Source: Rhizobiaceae bacterium (GTDB lineage: Bacteria; Pseudomonadota; Alphaproteobacteria; Rhizobiales; Rhizobiaceae). From it: a DNA stretch of 64,000 nucleotides. The stretch spans positions 124,001 through 188,000 of the forward strand of contig JABABQ010000067.1 of NCBI GenBank assembly GCA_014238155.1, written 5' to 3'. The first letter of the stretch is position 1; each line of letters opens with the position of its first letter. Positions 26,589 through 34,752 of this stretch are shown one piece after another. The notes below the pieces were generated by a model. That model ran no database searches and was not told where the DNA came from. It saw nothing but the letters and a program-made list of their open reading frames with translations. Both the position numbers and the translations under genes were made by a program.

Positions 26589-29243
26589 TCAGAAGTTTAG
26601 CGAAATATCCCGGTGACCAGACTGACAACCGGCAACAAAAAGACCCTGTTCGCGGGTCATGCGGTTTTGCTGACGCATGCCAACGGTGCTTCGCAAGGCA
26701 TCCTGATAGTTCGCAACAGCTTTTGCGAAATCCCCCTCTGCATTCGCACGCCACTCAAGCTGTTTGGTATAGGCCTTTTCAGCCCGATCAAACTCCTTAA
26801 GCGCTTTTTTAACATCGGGTTTCTTCTTTTTCAGAGCACGGCGGACTTTGTTGAGTCCGGATTTTACCTTTGTGGCTCCTTCCATGTCCAATTTCTTGGC
26901 AAACTGGTTGACAACTTCGTGCATTTTGCTGGCATCACCATTGACAATTTTTTCTCTCAATTGAGCGAATTCTGTCGCAAGTGCAGTGTAGGCTTGTGAG
27001 CCGGCCAGGGTGTCGGCCAATGTCGAAATCCCCTGATAGAGCCCATCGGCCTGACGGCGGAACTGTGTGCGAATTTTATTTTCTTCATTGGTCAATTTGG
27101 CAAATTTGGTTTGCTGGGCTTCCCATTGGGTCGGAATTTGAGCCAGCAACGCGTCGCGTTTTTGGGTTGCCGCTGCAATGCGTACCTCAATCTTCTCGCG
27201 GGCCGCAGCAAACTCGTCACCCCGGCGGCGTGACAGGTCGGTTTCCCAGCCCTTGATCTGAACCTCAAAAACGCGGGAGTCTCTTTGTAATGCTCTTACA
27301 GTGCGATGGGCGGGGCGATATTCAACTGCCGCGGCAGCGACGGCTGCCTCTGCCGTCTTGGCATCAATCAGCAATTGTTTGGCTTTTTCAACGCCATCAA
27401 AACTGGCAAGGAAATCCGTGCTAATATTCTTTGGTAGAAAGCTCGCATCCAAACCACGGGCCACGGTTGTCGCCGCAGACAGTGCCCGGCCGTCTTTCAC
27501 CAACTGACCGTGAATATATTCTTCCACACAATACTGGATGCGCGGATTGCGCGGCGGTGGAGCGGTTTCCGACAGGAACGATACTCGGTTCGGGAGATAG
27601 TTCACCAGAGGCGGATAATTGGCGACAATTACCAGAGCTATGAGCTGCAACAGGATGAATGCAATCACCCCTTTGTACATGTCGATCGTTTTAACTACCG
27701 CTGGAGCCACACCGCGCAGATAAAACAACGCGAATCCAAATGGTGGCGTCAGGAAAGATGTCTGAATGTTGAGGCCAATCATCACACCCAGCCACACGGC
27801 AGTGATATTTGCTGACGGATCAGCCAGCAGGATTGGTGCCACGATGGGTACCACGACAACGGCGATTTCAATGAAATCGAGGAAAAATCCCAGAACGAAG
27901 ATTACTGCCATAACGGTGATAAACTTGGCCCAGAATCCACCTGGAATACCTTCAAGAAAGTGCTTGACCAGTTCCTCCCCGCCAAAGGCACGGAACGCAG
28001 CGGTCAACATGGCTGCACCCAAAAGAATGATGAAAACCAATGAAGTGGCCTTGGCGGTTTCTATCATCACCTCGCCAAGTGTGTCTTCGATTTTATAGGC
28101 CCGCCAGGCACTCCAGATCAGCGAGGCGAGTAAAACCGTCACGGCCACCAACGCCACTGCGATGGCAATGGCGTCTGTGGAGTTGGAAATCGATTTAATA
28201 TTGGTGTTGAAGTTGGCAACAATGGTACCGATTACCACCAGTGACAGCAACGACAGGATGGCTGGTGTAAACGAATTCCGCTTGCCCTGTGTCAACCTAT
28301 ATCCAGCCATCAGCAGCGCACCCGCTGCACCAATGGCACCGGCCTGGTTAACTGTCGCAATACCGGAAATAATCGAACCCAACACCAGAAAGATCAGCGC
28401 CAGCGGTGGCACCAGTGCCAGACCCAACTGAAAGAAAAATTCTGCGTTGAAACCTTTGTCGTTGCGCACCGGAGGTGCAACATGAGGACGCAGCATGGCG
28501 TAAACCAGAATGTAAATCATATAGAGGGCAACCAGCACAAGGCCCGGCACCAACGCGCCGAGGAACATTTCACCGGCTGATGTAGAGGTTACGTCAAACG
28601 CCGACGGCATAGAGAGTTCGCCTGTCGTTTCCTTGTGCAATGTCTTGCGCAAGGTCGACGCCTGATCGGTGGCCGACGCCAACTGGTCAGCAAGAATGAT
28701 CAAGACAATGGACGGTGGAATGATCTGACCCAAAGTGCCTGACGCGGCAATTGTACCTGTGGCCAGCGATTTTGAATAATTGTTGCGCAACATAGCGGGC
28801 AGTGAAATCAGACCCATGGCAACCACGGTGGCACCAACAATACCGGTTGTCGCGGCGAGCAAAGCGCCAACAAAAACCACCGAAATGCCCAGACCACCCG
28901 GCACCGGACCAAACAGTTGCGCCATTGTGATCAACAGGTCTTCGGCGATCTTGGAACGCTGCAGCATGATGCCCATGAAAATAAACAACGGAATCGCGAT
29001 CAGCGTGTCTCGTTCGACTTCCCAATAGACCCCGCGCAGGTTCAGCACGCCAGCCGACAGCCATTGCCCACCATCGCCCTGAGCGAAATAAGCTCCCGGG
29101 TCACCAGCAAACAAATACCCACACGCAGTAGCCGCCGCGATGGTTAAAATTGCCGATCCGGGCAGGGCAAATGCAACCGGATAGCCAGAACCCAGTGCGG
29201 TTGCCATCAAGACGACCAACAGTGCGAGAAATACGAGTTCCAT
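26589..29243 (-). CDS. TRAP transporter large permease with C-terminal coiled-coil tail
   Basis: 884 aa, about twice the usual DctM length. Residues 1-550 are DctM (GSGYPVAFALPGSAILT, LIAIPLFIFMGIMLQRSKIAEDL, GTLGQIIPPSIVLIILADQ, GIATVNQAGAIGAAGALL, NIQTSFLTPPFGFALFYLRGV), with an inserted hydrophobic block at about 325-390 seen in larger DctM forms. Residues 552-884 are a hydrophilic tail of Ala/Glu/Lys-rich heptad-like helices (EKIEVRIAAATQKRDALLAQ; a very basic RRALKKKKPDVKKALKEFDRA near 800) that ends at a natural stop. No frameshift is needed to join the parts. The tail's role is unknown; it could link the permease to a partner or to the envelope. Confidence 0.88.
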   Translation of the reverse strand: MELVFLALLVVLMATALGSGYPVAFALPGSAILTIAAATACGYLFAGDPGAYFAQGDGGQWLSAGVLNLRGVYWEVERDTLIAIPLFIFMGIMLQRSKIAEDLLITMAQLFGPVPGGLGISVVFVGALLAATTGIVGATVVAMGLISLPAMLRNNYSKSLATGTIAASGTLGQIIPPSIVLIILADQLASATDQASTLRKTLHKETTGELSMPSAFDVTSTSAGEMFLGALVPGLVLVALYMIYILVYAMLRPHVAPPVRNDKGFNAEFFFQLGLALVPPLALIFLVLGSIISGIATVNQAGAIGAAGALLMAGYRLTQGKRNSFTPAILSLLSLVVIGTIVANFNTNIKSISNSTDAIAIAVALVAVTVLLASLIWSAWRAYKIEDTLGEVMIETAKATSLVFIILLGAAMLTAAFRAFGGEELVKHFLEGIPGGFWAKFITVMAVIFVLGFFLDFIEIAVVVVPIVAPILLADPSANITAVWLGVMIGLNIQTSFLTPPFGFALFYLRGVAPAVVKTIDMYKGVIAFILLQLIALVIVANYPPLVNYLPNRVSFLSETAPPPRNPRIQYCVEEYIHGQLVKDGRALSAATTVARGLDASFLPKNISTDFLASFDGVEKAKQLLIDAKTAEAAVAAAAVEYRPAHRTVRALQRDSRVFEVQIKGWETDLSRRRGDEFAAAREKIEVRIAAATQKRDALLAQIPTQWEAQQTKFAKLTNEENKIRTQFRRQADGLYQGISTLADTLAGSQAYTALATEFAQLREKIVNGDASKMHEVVNQFAKKLDMEGATKVKSGLNKVRRALKKKKPDVKKALKEFDRAEKAYTKQLEWRANAEGDFAKAVANYQDALRSTVGMRQQNRMTREQGLFVAGCQSGHRDISLNF

Positions 29244-29264
29244 TTATCTTACCCCAAAATCCCG

Positions 29265-30260
29265 TTAATGCGCGACGACTTCGCGGTTTAGCCGCGTACC
29301 GGGTTCATCTCGATAGTCGGCCACGGATTCCATCATATAGCTGACAAACTGAATCAGCATTGTGATTGCAAAAATCACCAAAAACGACGCCATGAGATAT
29401 TTCACATACATGCCAAAACCGGACTGGGAGACTTCAAAATTGACCACCGGGCCATAAACAATGGCCCCCTTGCCATCGAGGCAGACAATAATGATGGTCC
29501 AACACAGCGTGATGCCTAGCAAAATGGTGCTGATGGCATTTAAAAAGCCTTTGGTCTTGTTCTTCAAACCTGCATAAAAAATATCGACCCGCACATGACC
29601 TTCTTCCAACAGGGTATAGGCTGATGCAAACAGGAAGAGGGCTGCATACCAAAAGCGAACCAGATCACCCATGAATGCCTGTTCGTAGGAAAACACAAAT
29701 CTGGTGATCACGATGGCCAGTTCTGCAATCACGATCAGCAAAGCCAGCCAATGAAAACCAAGCGTTTTGGCGCGCAACGCAACCAACAATGCCAGCAGGA
29801 TCATTGGAATATGCACCCAGGGACCTCGAAATGCCGAACGTCCAAGATCAAGCGTCAGTTGCTTGCCGACAATCGGTTCCAGCAATCCCTCAACCCGAAC
29901 GAATGATATTGCCATATCCGCCAGTCCGATAAATAAGACGGCAAAGAAAGCCCAACGCACCAGCACGGCGTTAAAATCTGAAATTGCCGCTGCGTCCTTG
30001 CGCAACCCGACAGACGGACTGCGCCAGACCCAGGCGACGGCGAGCCCTATGGCGACCGCATAGACGATCCATTGAATGTAGGAAAGCACTGAAGCAGCAT
30101 CGCCATAAACCGATGCAGCACCGGGCCAGCCATACGAATGGGTGAGAATGTTGCTTACCATCCAGACCGCGAAATGAGCTAAGATCGCCCAACCAAATGC
30201 GCGCGTGACAAATACCAATCTGCTTTGCGAATCAATGTCGCCAGCTGAGTCCAAACTCAT
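29265..30260 (-). CDS. TRAP transporter small permease (DctQ), long form
   Basis: 331 aa, nearly twice the usual DctQ length. The C-terminal half carries the DctQ signature (RFWYAALFLFASAYTLLEEGHVRVDIFYAGL), while the N-terminal half adds several membrane segments (about residues 20-40, 55-75, 95-115, 145-160). Long DctQ proteins with extra helices are known in TRAP systems for 2-oxo acids. The ATG at 30260 follows AGGGGAAT; the longer frame to 30374 would run through the stem-loop region after dctP. Pairs with the 884-aa DctM downstream (21-bp gap). Confidence 0.9.
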   Translation of the reverse strand: MSLDSAGDIDSQSRLVFVTRAFGWAILAHFAVWMVSNILTHSYGWPGAASVYGDAASVLSYIQWIVYAVAIGLAVAWVWRSPSVGLRKDAAAISDFNAVLVRWAFFAVLFIGLADMAISFVRVEGLLEPIVGKQLTLDLGRSAFRGPWVHIPMILLALLVALRAKTLGFHWLALLIVIAELAIVITRFVFSYEQAFMGDLVRFWYAALFLFASAYTLLEEGHVRVDIFYAGLKNKTKGFLNAISTILLGITLCWTIIIVCLDGKGAIVYGPVVNFEVSQSGFGMYVKYLMASFLVIFAITMLIQFVSYMMESVADYRDEPGTRLNREVVAH

Positions 30261-30411
30261 ATTCCCCTGTGCCTCCCAACACGATAGACGCGGATGGTTC
30301 CTGGGACCAACCGGTCCCGCGTCCTGGGTATTTTGCCTGTCGAATGAAAAGGCAGATATTCTCTTGAATATCAAATTCTTTTAAAGCGCCGGTACCGCCG
30401 GCCGTAAGAGA

Positions 30412-30435
30412 AGAACGGGGCCGTGGCCCCGTTCT
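30412..30435 (-). terminator. Stem-loop after dctP
   Basis: Perfect inverted repeat AGAACGGGGCC / GGCCCCGTTCT with a 2-nt centre, 23 bp after the dctP stop at 30459, and followed on the minus strand by a partly T-rich stretch. Probably keeps the binding-protein mRNA abundant relative to the membrane subunits. Confidence 0.6.
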
Positions 30436-30458
30436 CATAATCCGTTATGATTGGACGT

Positions 30459-31547
30459 CTAGATGTCCAGCACGCGGTTGCGCTGGCCAACATAGGCAAT
30501 TTCAGCTTTCGCGCGCCATCCGGCGATTTCGCGCATGGAGCTTTGATAGCTTTCGTCAATTCTCTTGGCGAGATCTGAATGGGCACGTGTTTCTTCAAAC
30601 ACAGCCGCCGCAGCTTCACCAAATGAATCCCAGACATCGTCGCTGAATTCACGAGTCTGCACACCGTTTTCTGCAACCATTTTGGCAAGATATTCGCCGT
30701 TTTTGGCGATTGCCTCTTCCGGTTGCGCGGCATTTTCTTCGTTACAAGCAGCGGTGATTACGGCCTGTTCCCAGGCAGAAAGTCCATCCCACCAGGCTTT
30801 GTTCATGCCAAAGGCAAGTCCACCACCTGGCTCATGCATGCCAGCTGTATAGTAAAATTTGGCAGCTTCGTAGAACTTCATGAAGTAGTCGTTGAACGGA
30901 CCAACCCATTCTGTAGCTTCGATCGAACCGGAAACCAGGTTTTCATAAATTTGACCACCAGGCAGAGATACAGGTGAAGCGCCAAGTTTGGCCATCACGT
31001 CGCCGCCAAGACCAGGTATACGCATTTTCAGACCTTTGAGATCGTCAGCGGAATTGATTTCTTTGTTGAACCAACCGCCAGCCTGGGCACCGGTGCCACC
31101 GCAAGAAATTGCTTTCAGACCAAATTCGCCGGACAGTTCATCCCAAAGTTCCTGACCACCTTTAAATTTGACCCAGGCGTTCCATTCTGGCGTCGTCATG
31201 CCGAAGGGCACTGAAGTGAAGTAAGCGAAACCAGGGTGCTTACCTTTCCAGTAATAGTCAGCAGCAATATAGGCATTGGAGTTGCCGTTGCGGACTTCAT
31301 CAAAAACGTCAAACGCGCCAACGCGCTCACCTGCGGCGAAGTATTTGGTTGTCAGCTTGCCGTCAGAAATCGCGGTAATGCGTGAAGCCAGACGCTGCGC
31401 CGATATACCAAGTCCCGGAAAGTCCCGTGGCCAGGTTGACACGATTGTCAATTCCTTGATGCCCTGAGACAGAGCAGGCGTCGCCAGTGCGGCAGCCCCT
31501 ACTGTACCGGCGACACCGGCTTTTTTGATAAATGAACGTCTATCCAT
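30459..31547 (-). CDS. TRAP transporter substrate-binding protein (DctP, TakP-like)
   Basis: 362 aa. Twin-arginine-type leader MDRRSFIKKAGVAGTVGAAALATPALSQ indicates Tat export, as in 2-oxo-acid-binding TakP. The carboxylate-binding arginine is in GLKMRIPG, and the ligand-pocket segment GSIEATEWVGPFNDYFMKFYEAAKFYYTAGMHEPG matches TakP-like proteins, so a 2-oxo acid or similar monocarboxylate is the likely ligand. The ATG at 31547 has GGGAGGAT upstream. First gene of the leftward TRAP operon; divergent from the two-component genes across 193 bp. Confidence 0.93.
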   Translation of the reverse strand: MDRRSFIKKAGVAGTVGAAALATPALSQGIKELTIVSTWPRDFPGLGISAQRLASRITAISDGKLTTKYFAAGERVGAFDVFDEVRNGNSNAYIAADYYWKGKHPGFAYFTSVPFGMTTPEWNAWVKFKGGQELWDELSGEFGLKAISCGGTGAQAGGWFNKEINSADDLKGLKMRIPGLGGDVMAKLGASPVSLPGGQIYENLVSGSIEATEWVGPFNDYFMKFYEAAKFYYTAGMHEPGGGLAFGMNKAWWDGLSAWEQAVITAACNEENAAQPEEAIAKNGEYLAKMVAENGVQTREFSDDVWDSFGEAAAAVFEETRAHSDLAKRIDESYQSSMREIAGWRAKAEIAYVGQRNRVLDI

Positions 31548-31740
31548 GGTTTTTATCCTCCCATTTCGTTCACAAAAACGTCCCGACCGAAAATCCGACC
31601 GCGACAAATGAATATGCTACGGTTCCTTTACACCACGCCTCAAAGTCCCGCACAATTGGGTACTTCTACGGAGGTGCATTGCCCCAATCCTGAATTTAGG
31701 ATCGAACCCACAAATTGCATATGGTTGATTTACAGAGGAA

Positions 31741-33159
31741 ATGGCGTTGAACTTCAAGACAAAACTTCTCGCTGCAGCCGTATTGCCAGTGATTTTGATT
31801 TCTCTGGCATCCTTCTGGGTCATCCGCGGCCAATCTCAAACTCTTGCCCGCACACAAATTGCCGAAGTCGAAAATCGCACAATGGCGGCGCGACGTGCCG
31901 AACTTGAGAAGATGAACCAACTGGCCTTGAACGCCATCCGTGGCCTTTACGAAGACACAGCACTTCCCGAACACGTTGCCCAGCAACGCGCCAGAAAAAT
32001 GCTGCACGACATGGCATATGGCGAAGATGGCTATTTCTTTGTCTATGATGAAACCGGCACCAATATCGTGCATCCACGCCTTGCCGACCTTGTTGGGAAA
32101 AACTGGTGGGACCTGCAAGACCCCAATGGTGACTATGTTATTCGCAATTTGATCAGAGTTGCCAAGGCTGGTGGCGGGTTTCATGAATATGTCTGGAACA
32201 AGCCGTCGACCGGCAAACTCGCCAGCAAAGTTGGCCACGCAGTGTTTTTGGACAAATGGAAATGGATGATCGGGACCGGCCTATATACGGATGATGTAGA
32301 AGCCGAAGTTGCGGCCATGCGCGGAACCTTGCAATCCTCCATCAATCAGACGACTTCGGTTTTGCTGGTGCTCTTTGCAGCTGGAGTATTATTGGCCGCA
32401 CTGTTCACCTGGGCTATTCGCCTATCTGAGCAACGCTTTGCCAATCAGCGGCTCAAGGATCTGACTCACCGGATCGTAGAAGTTCAGGAAGACGAACGCA
32501 AACGGGTATCAACGGAACTTCATGACGGCATTTCACAAATGCTGGTTTCAGCGCGTTATGGGCTGGATCAGGCAATGGCCCATGTTGGCAAAACTGCCTC
32601 AGCCAAATCAGCACTGGAAAAGTCCATGGTGACAATCGAAAACGCCATTGCCGAAGTGCGGCGAATTTCAATGGCGTTGCGACCTTCGGTGCTTGATGAC
32701 ATTGGATTGGCCGCGGCGATTGCAAGTCTGGGTCGGGAATTCGGCGAAGACGCGGGTATTCATGTAATAACCAATGTGGTGCGCCTGGAGAAACGGTTGA
32801 ACTCAAAAGCTCAAACGGCCCTCTATCGAGTGGCTCAGGAGGCACTGACCAATATCGCAAAACACGCAAAAGCCAGCAACGTGTGGATAACGCTTCAACC
32901 TGATAGTCAAAACGTTGTGTTGACCATTGAAGATGATGGCCTCATACGCGGTGATGTCTTAAGCCGTCAAACTGGCGATAAATTGCAAGGTATGGGTTTG
33001 CGAAATATGCGTGAGCGCATGGACGCCTTTCAGGGGCACCTTGACATCCGGAGTTCAAAACATGGTGGGCTGGTGGTGGAAGCCCGCGTTCCGATAAATC
33101 CGGAATGGTTCAAAGCACAAAATGATAACCAGGGACGGGGCAAACCACATGCAGCCTGA
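31741..33159 (+). CDS. Cache-domain sensor histidine kinase, NarL/DegS family
   Basis: 472 aa. Membrane segments at about residues 8-28 and 207-230 enclose a periplasmic single-Cache domain (YGEDGYFFVYDETGTNIVHPRLADLVGKNWWDLQDPNG, the small-ligand-sensing type). The cytoplasmic part has a HisKA_3 dimerisation domain with the phospho-accepting histidine in ERKRVSTELHDGISQML (about residue 265) and a HATPase domain (EALTNIAKHAKASNVW; GMGLRNMRERM). Probably senses an organic acid and controls the divergent TRAP operon. The ATG at 31741 directly touches AGAGGAA; a TTG two codons later (31747) has better spacing and may be the true start. Overlaps the response-regulator gene by 11 bp. Confidence 0.93.
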   Translation: MALNFKTKLLAAAVLPVILISLASFWVIRGQSQTLARTQIAEVENRTMAARRAELEKMNQLALNAIRGLYEDTALPEHVAQQRARKMLHDMAYGEDGYFFVYDETGTNIVHPRLADLVGKNWWDLQDPNGDYVIRNLIRVAKAGGGFHEYVWNKPSTGKLASKVGHAVFLDKWKWMIGTGLYTDDVEAEVAAMRGTLQSSINQTTSVLLVLFAAGVLLAALFTWAIRLSEQRFANQRLKDLTHRIVEVQEDERKRVSTELHDGISQMLVSARYGLDQAMAHVGKTASAKSALEKSMVTIENAIAEVRRISMALRPSVLDDIGLAAAIASLGREFGEDAGIHVITNVVRLEKRLNSKAQTALYRVAQEALTNIAKHAKASNVWITLQPDSQNVVLTIEDDGLIRGDVLSRQTGDKLQGMGLRNMRERMDAFQGHLDIRSSKHGGLVVEARVPINPEWFKAQNDNQGRGKPHAA

Positions 33160-33781
33160 CAGGACCGTTCGATTGCTCATTGTTGACGACCACGAACTGG
33201 TGCGTGATGGCATTCGCGCCCGACTGGAAAGCGAGAATGAACTTGAAATTATTGGCGAAGCGGAGGACGGGCGACAGGCCGTTTCCTTGGTGGAGCAACT
33301 GCAGCCCGATCTCGTGATGCTGGACATCAACATGCCTGAAATGAACGGGCTTGACGCGGTCGAAGAAATTCGCGCCCGAGAACTCCCGTGTAACATTTTG
33401 ATGCTGTCGCTGTATGACAATACCGAATATGTGCGCCGCGCGATGGCCTTGGGCACCAATGGTTATTTGCTGAAAGATGTGTCGCAGTCAGAGATGGCCA
33501 AGGCCATCAAAATTGCCGCCGGGGGTGGATTTTATATTAGTGAAAGTCTGGCACTTTCGCTGGAAGATCTGGGCGAATCAAATGATCCCTATCACCTGAC
33601 AGACCGGGAACGGGAAATTCTGGTGGCCATTGCAAATGGCAAACTTAACAAACAGATTGCCGGCGAACTGAATATTTCAGTTCGAACTGTGGAAAGCCAT
33701 CGCAGTGCGATCAGGCAAAAAACCGGTGGTGGAAATGCTGCCGGCCTTACCAGAATTGCCGCCAAGCTCGGTCTTACCTGA
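33149..33781 (+). CDS. LuxR/NarL-type response regulator
   Basis: 210 aa. Receiver domain with the acidic pair in LLIVDDHELVRDG, the phospho-accepting Asp in PDLVMLDINMPEMNGL, and Lys in YLLKDVS; C-terminal LuxR helix-turn-helix (LTDREREILVAIANGKLNKQIAGELNISVRTVESHRSAIRQK). Partner of the kinase encoded just upstream. ATG at 33149 follows AGGGACGGGG and is chosen over the in-frame ATG at 33122. Probably activates the TRAP operon; the tandem repeat just downstream (33785-33852) could be another target. Confidence 0.95.
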   Translation: MQPDRTVRLLIVDDHELVRDGIRARLESENELEIIGEAEDGRQAVSLVEQLQPDLVMLDINMPEMNGLDAVEEIRARELPCNILMLSLYDNTEYVRRAMALGTNGYLLKDVSQSEMAKAIKIAAGGGFYISESLALSLEDLGESNDPYHLTDREREILVAIANGKLNKQIAGELNISVRTVESHRSAIRQKTGGGNAAGLTRIAAKLGLT

Positions 33782-33784
33782 CAA

Positions 33785-33852
33785 GGCGTGACTGGGCGTG
33801 ACTGGGCGTGACTAGGCGTGACTAGGCGTGACTTGGGCGTGACTTGGGCGTG
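33785..33852. repeat. Seven-copy tandem repeat, unit GGCGTGACT(G/A), period 10-11 bp
   Basis: Four 10-bp units GGCGTGACTG, GGCGTGACTG, GGCGTGACTA, GGCGTGACTA, then two 11-bp units GGCGTGACTTG and a truncated last unit GGCGTGA. The array begins 3 bp after the response-regulator stop and ends about 37 bp before the -35 of the candidate nitrile-hydratase-operon promoter. The period equals one helical turn, so all units face the same side of the DNA. It is not a CRISPR: no spacers. It may be a regulator-binding array or a neutral replication-slippage product. Confidence 0.9.
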
Positions 33853-33888
33853 ATTTCGGAAAATTGAACAGTCCCGATGAATTCGCGT

Positions 33889-33916
33889 TTCACAATCGCA
33901 TATGATCGCCTATATT
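33889..33916 (+). promoter_or_regulatory. Candidate sigma70-type promoter of the amidotransferase/nitrile hydratase operon
   Basis: TTCACA, 16-bp spacer, TATATT (33911-33916), about 50 bp upstream of the ATG at 33967. It is the best -35/-10 pair between the tandem repeat and the operon and would exclude the longer reading frame that starts at 33877. Confidence 0.4.
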
Positions 33917-33966
33917 ATGCTGCAGCATCCCCTTTGCGGAACATTATAGCTAAACTGGACTGCCCC

Positions 33967-34752
33967 ATGTCAAAACCTCTGGTCGCCATCACATCTGACT
34001 ACAAAGACGCTGAGCCCTATATGTGGCACGCGGCGCCCTCCCCCTACATCGATGCGGCAACCCAGGTGTCGGACGTGATTCCGATGATTGTGCCAAGCAT
34101 CGGCGACAAGCTGGAGATCGATTCACTGCTGGACCGGATTGATGGCCTGATGGTGACAGGTTCAAGAACCAATGTGCATCCCAGCAATTATGGGCAGGTC
34201 GCCACCTCAGATCACGCCCCTTTTGATCAGGCTCGCGATGCCACCACTCTGCCGCTCATCCGCCGCGCTGTCGAACGGGGCATACCGGTATTGGCAATTT
34301 GCCGTGGCATACAGGAACTCAATGTTGCCTTCGGTGGATCAATCACTGCCAATTTTCAAAAAACCCGCCAGATCGATAATCATGACTATCCATGGGTAGG
34401 TACAATGGACGAGCGATTCGCCTTGACCCACGGATTGCAAATCAAGCCGAACAGCTGCATCGCAGATATTCTCAGGAATGAAATTGTCGATCATTCCGTT
34501 AAGGTCAACTCGCTCCATACCCAGGCTCTGGATCAATTGGGGCAACGAGTGGAGGTTGAAGCAGTGTCAGAAGACGGCACAGTTGAAGCCGTTACGATTG
34601 CAAATGCTCCGGGGTTTGTAATCGGAGTTCAGTGGCATCCCGAATACTGGGCCGTAAAGGACCGCACATCCAATACGATCCTACGGTCTTTTGGCGACGC
34701 GGCCCGCCTATATCTTGCGGGCAAACAGGGCATTCCGGAGGCAGCTGAATGA
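33967..34752 (+). CDS. Gamma-glutamyl-gamma-aminobutyrate hydrolase family (class I glutamine amidotransferase-like)
   Basis: 261 aa, PuuD-like peptidase C26 domain. Catalytic Cys in VLAICRGIQELNVAFGG and catalytic His/Glu in GVQWHPEYW; oxyanion region VTGSRTNVHPSNYG. Family members release glutamate from gamma-glutamylated amines. ATG at 33967 (MSKPLVAITSDY) matches the family start. Its stop overlaps the start of the nitrile hydratase alpha gene by 4 bp, so it belongs to the same translation unit, which is an unusual partner for nitrile hydratase. It might hydrolyse a gamma-glutamyl derivative of the nitrile or amide; inference only. Confidence 0.88.
   Translation: MSKPLVAITSDYKDAEPYMWHAAPSPYIDAATQVSDVIPMIVPSIGDKLEIDSLLDRIDGLMVTGSRTNVHPSNYGQVATSDHAPFDQARDATTLPLIRRAVERGIPVLAICRGIQELNVAFGGSITANFQKTRQIDNHDYPWVGTMDERFALTHGLQIKPNSCIADILRNEIVDHSVKVNSLHTQALDQLGQRVEVEAVSEDGTVEAVTIANAPGFVIGVQWHPEYWAVKDRTSNTILRSFGDAARLYLAGKQGIPEAAE

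Noticed and set aside
26589-27590. DctM tail as a separate gene joined by a sequencing error
   Set aside because: The frame is continuous with no stop or shift; there is no start codon with a ribosome-binding site at the junction.
33785-33852. Possible CRISPR array
   Set aside because: Units are contiguous 10-11 bp repeats with no spacers and no cas genes nearby.
33877-33966. Longer start for the PuuD-like gene at 33877
   Set aside because: It would place the start upstream of the best promoter-like pair and add 30 residues not typical for the family.
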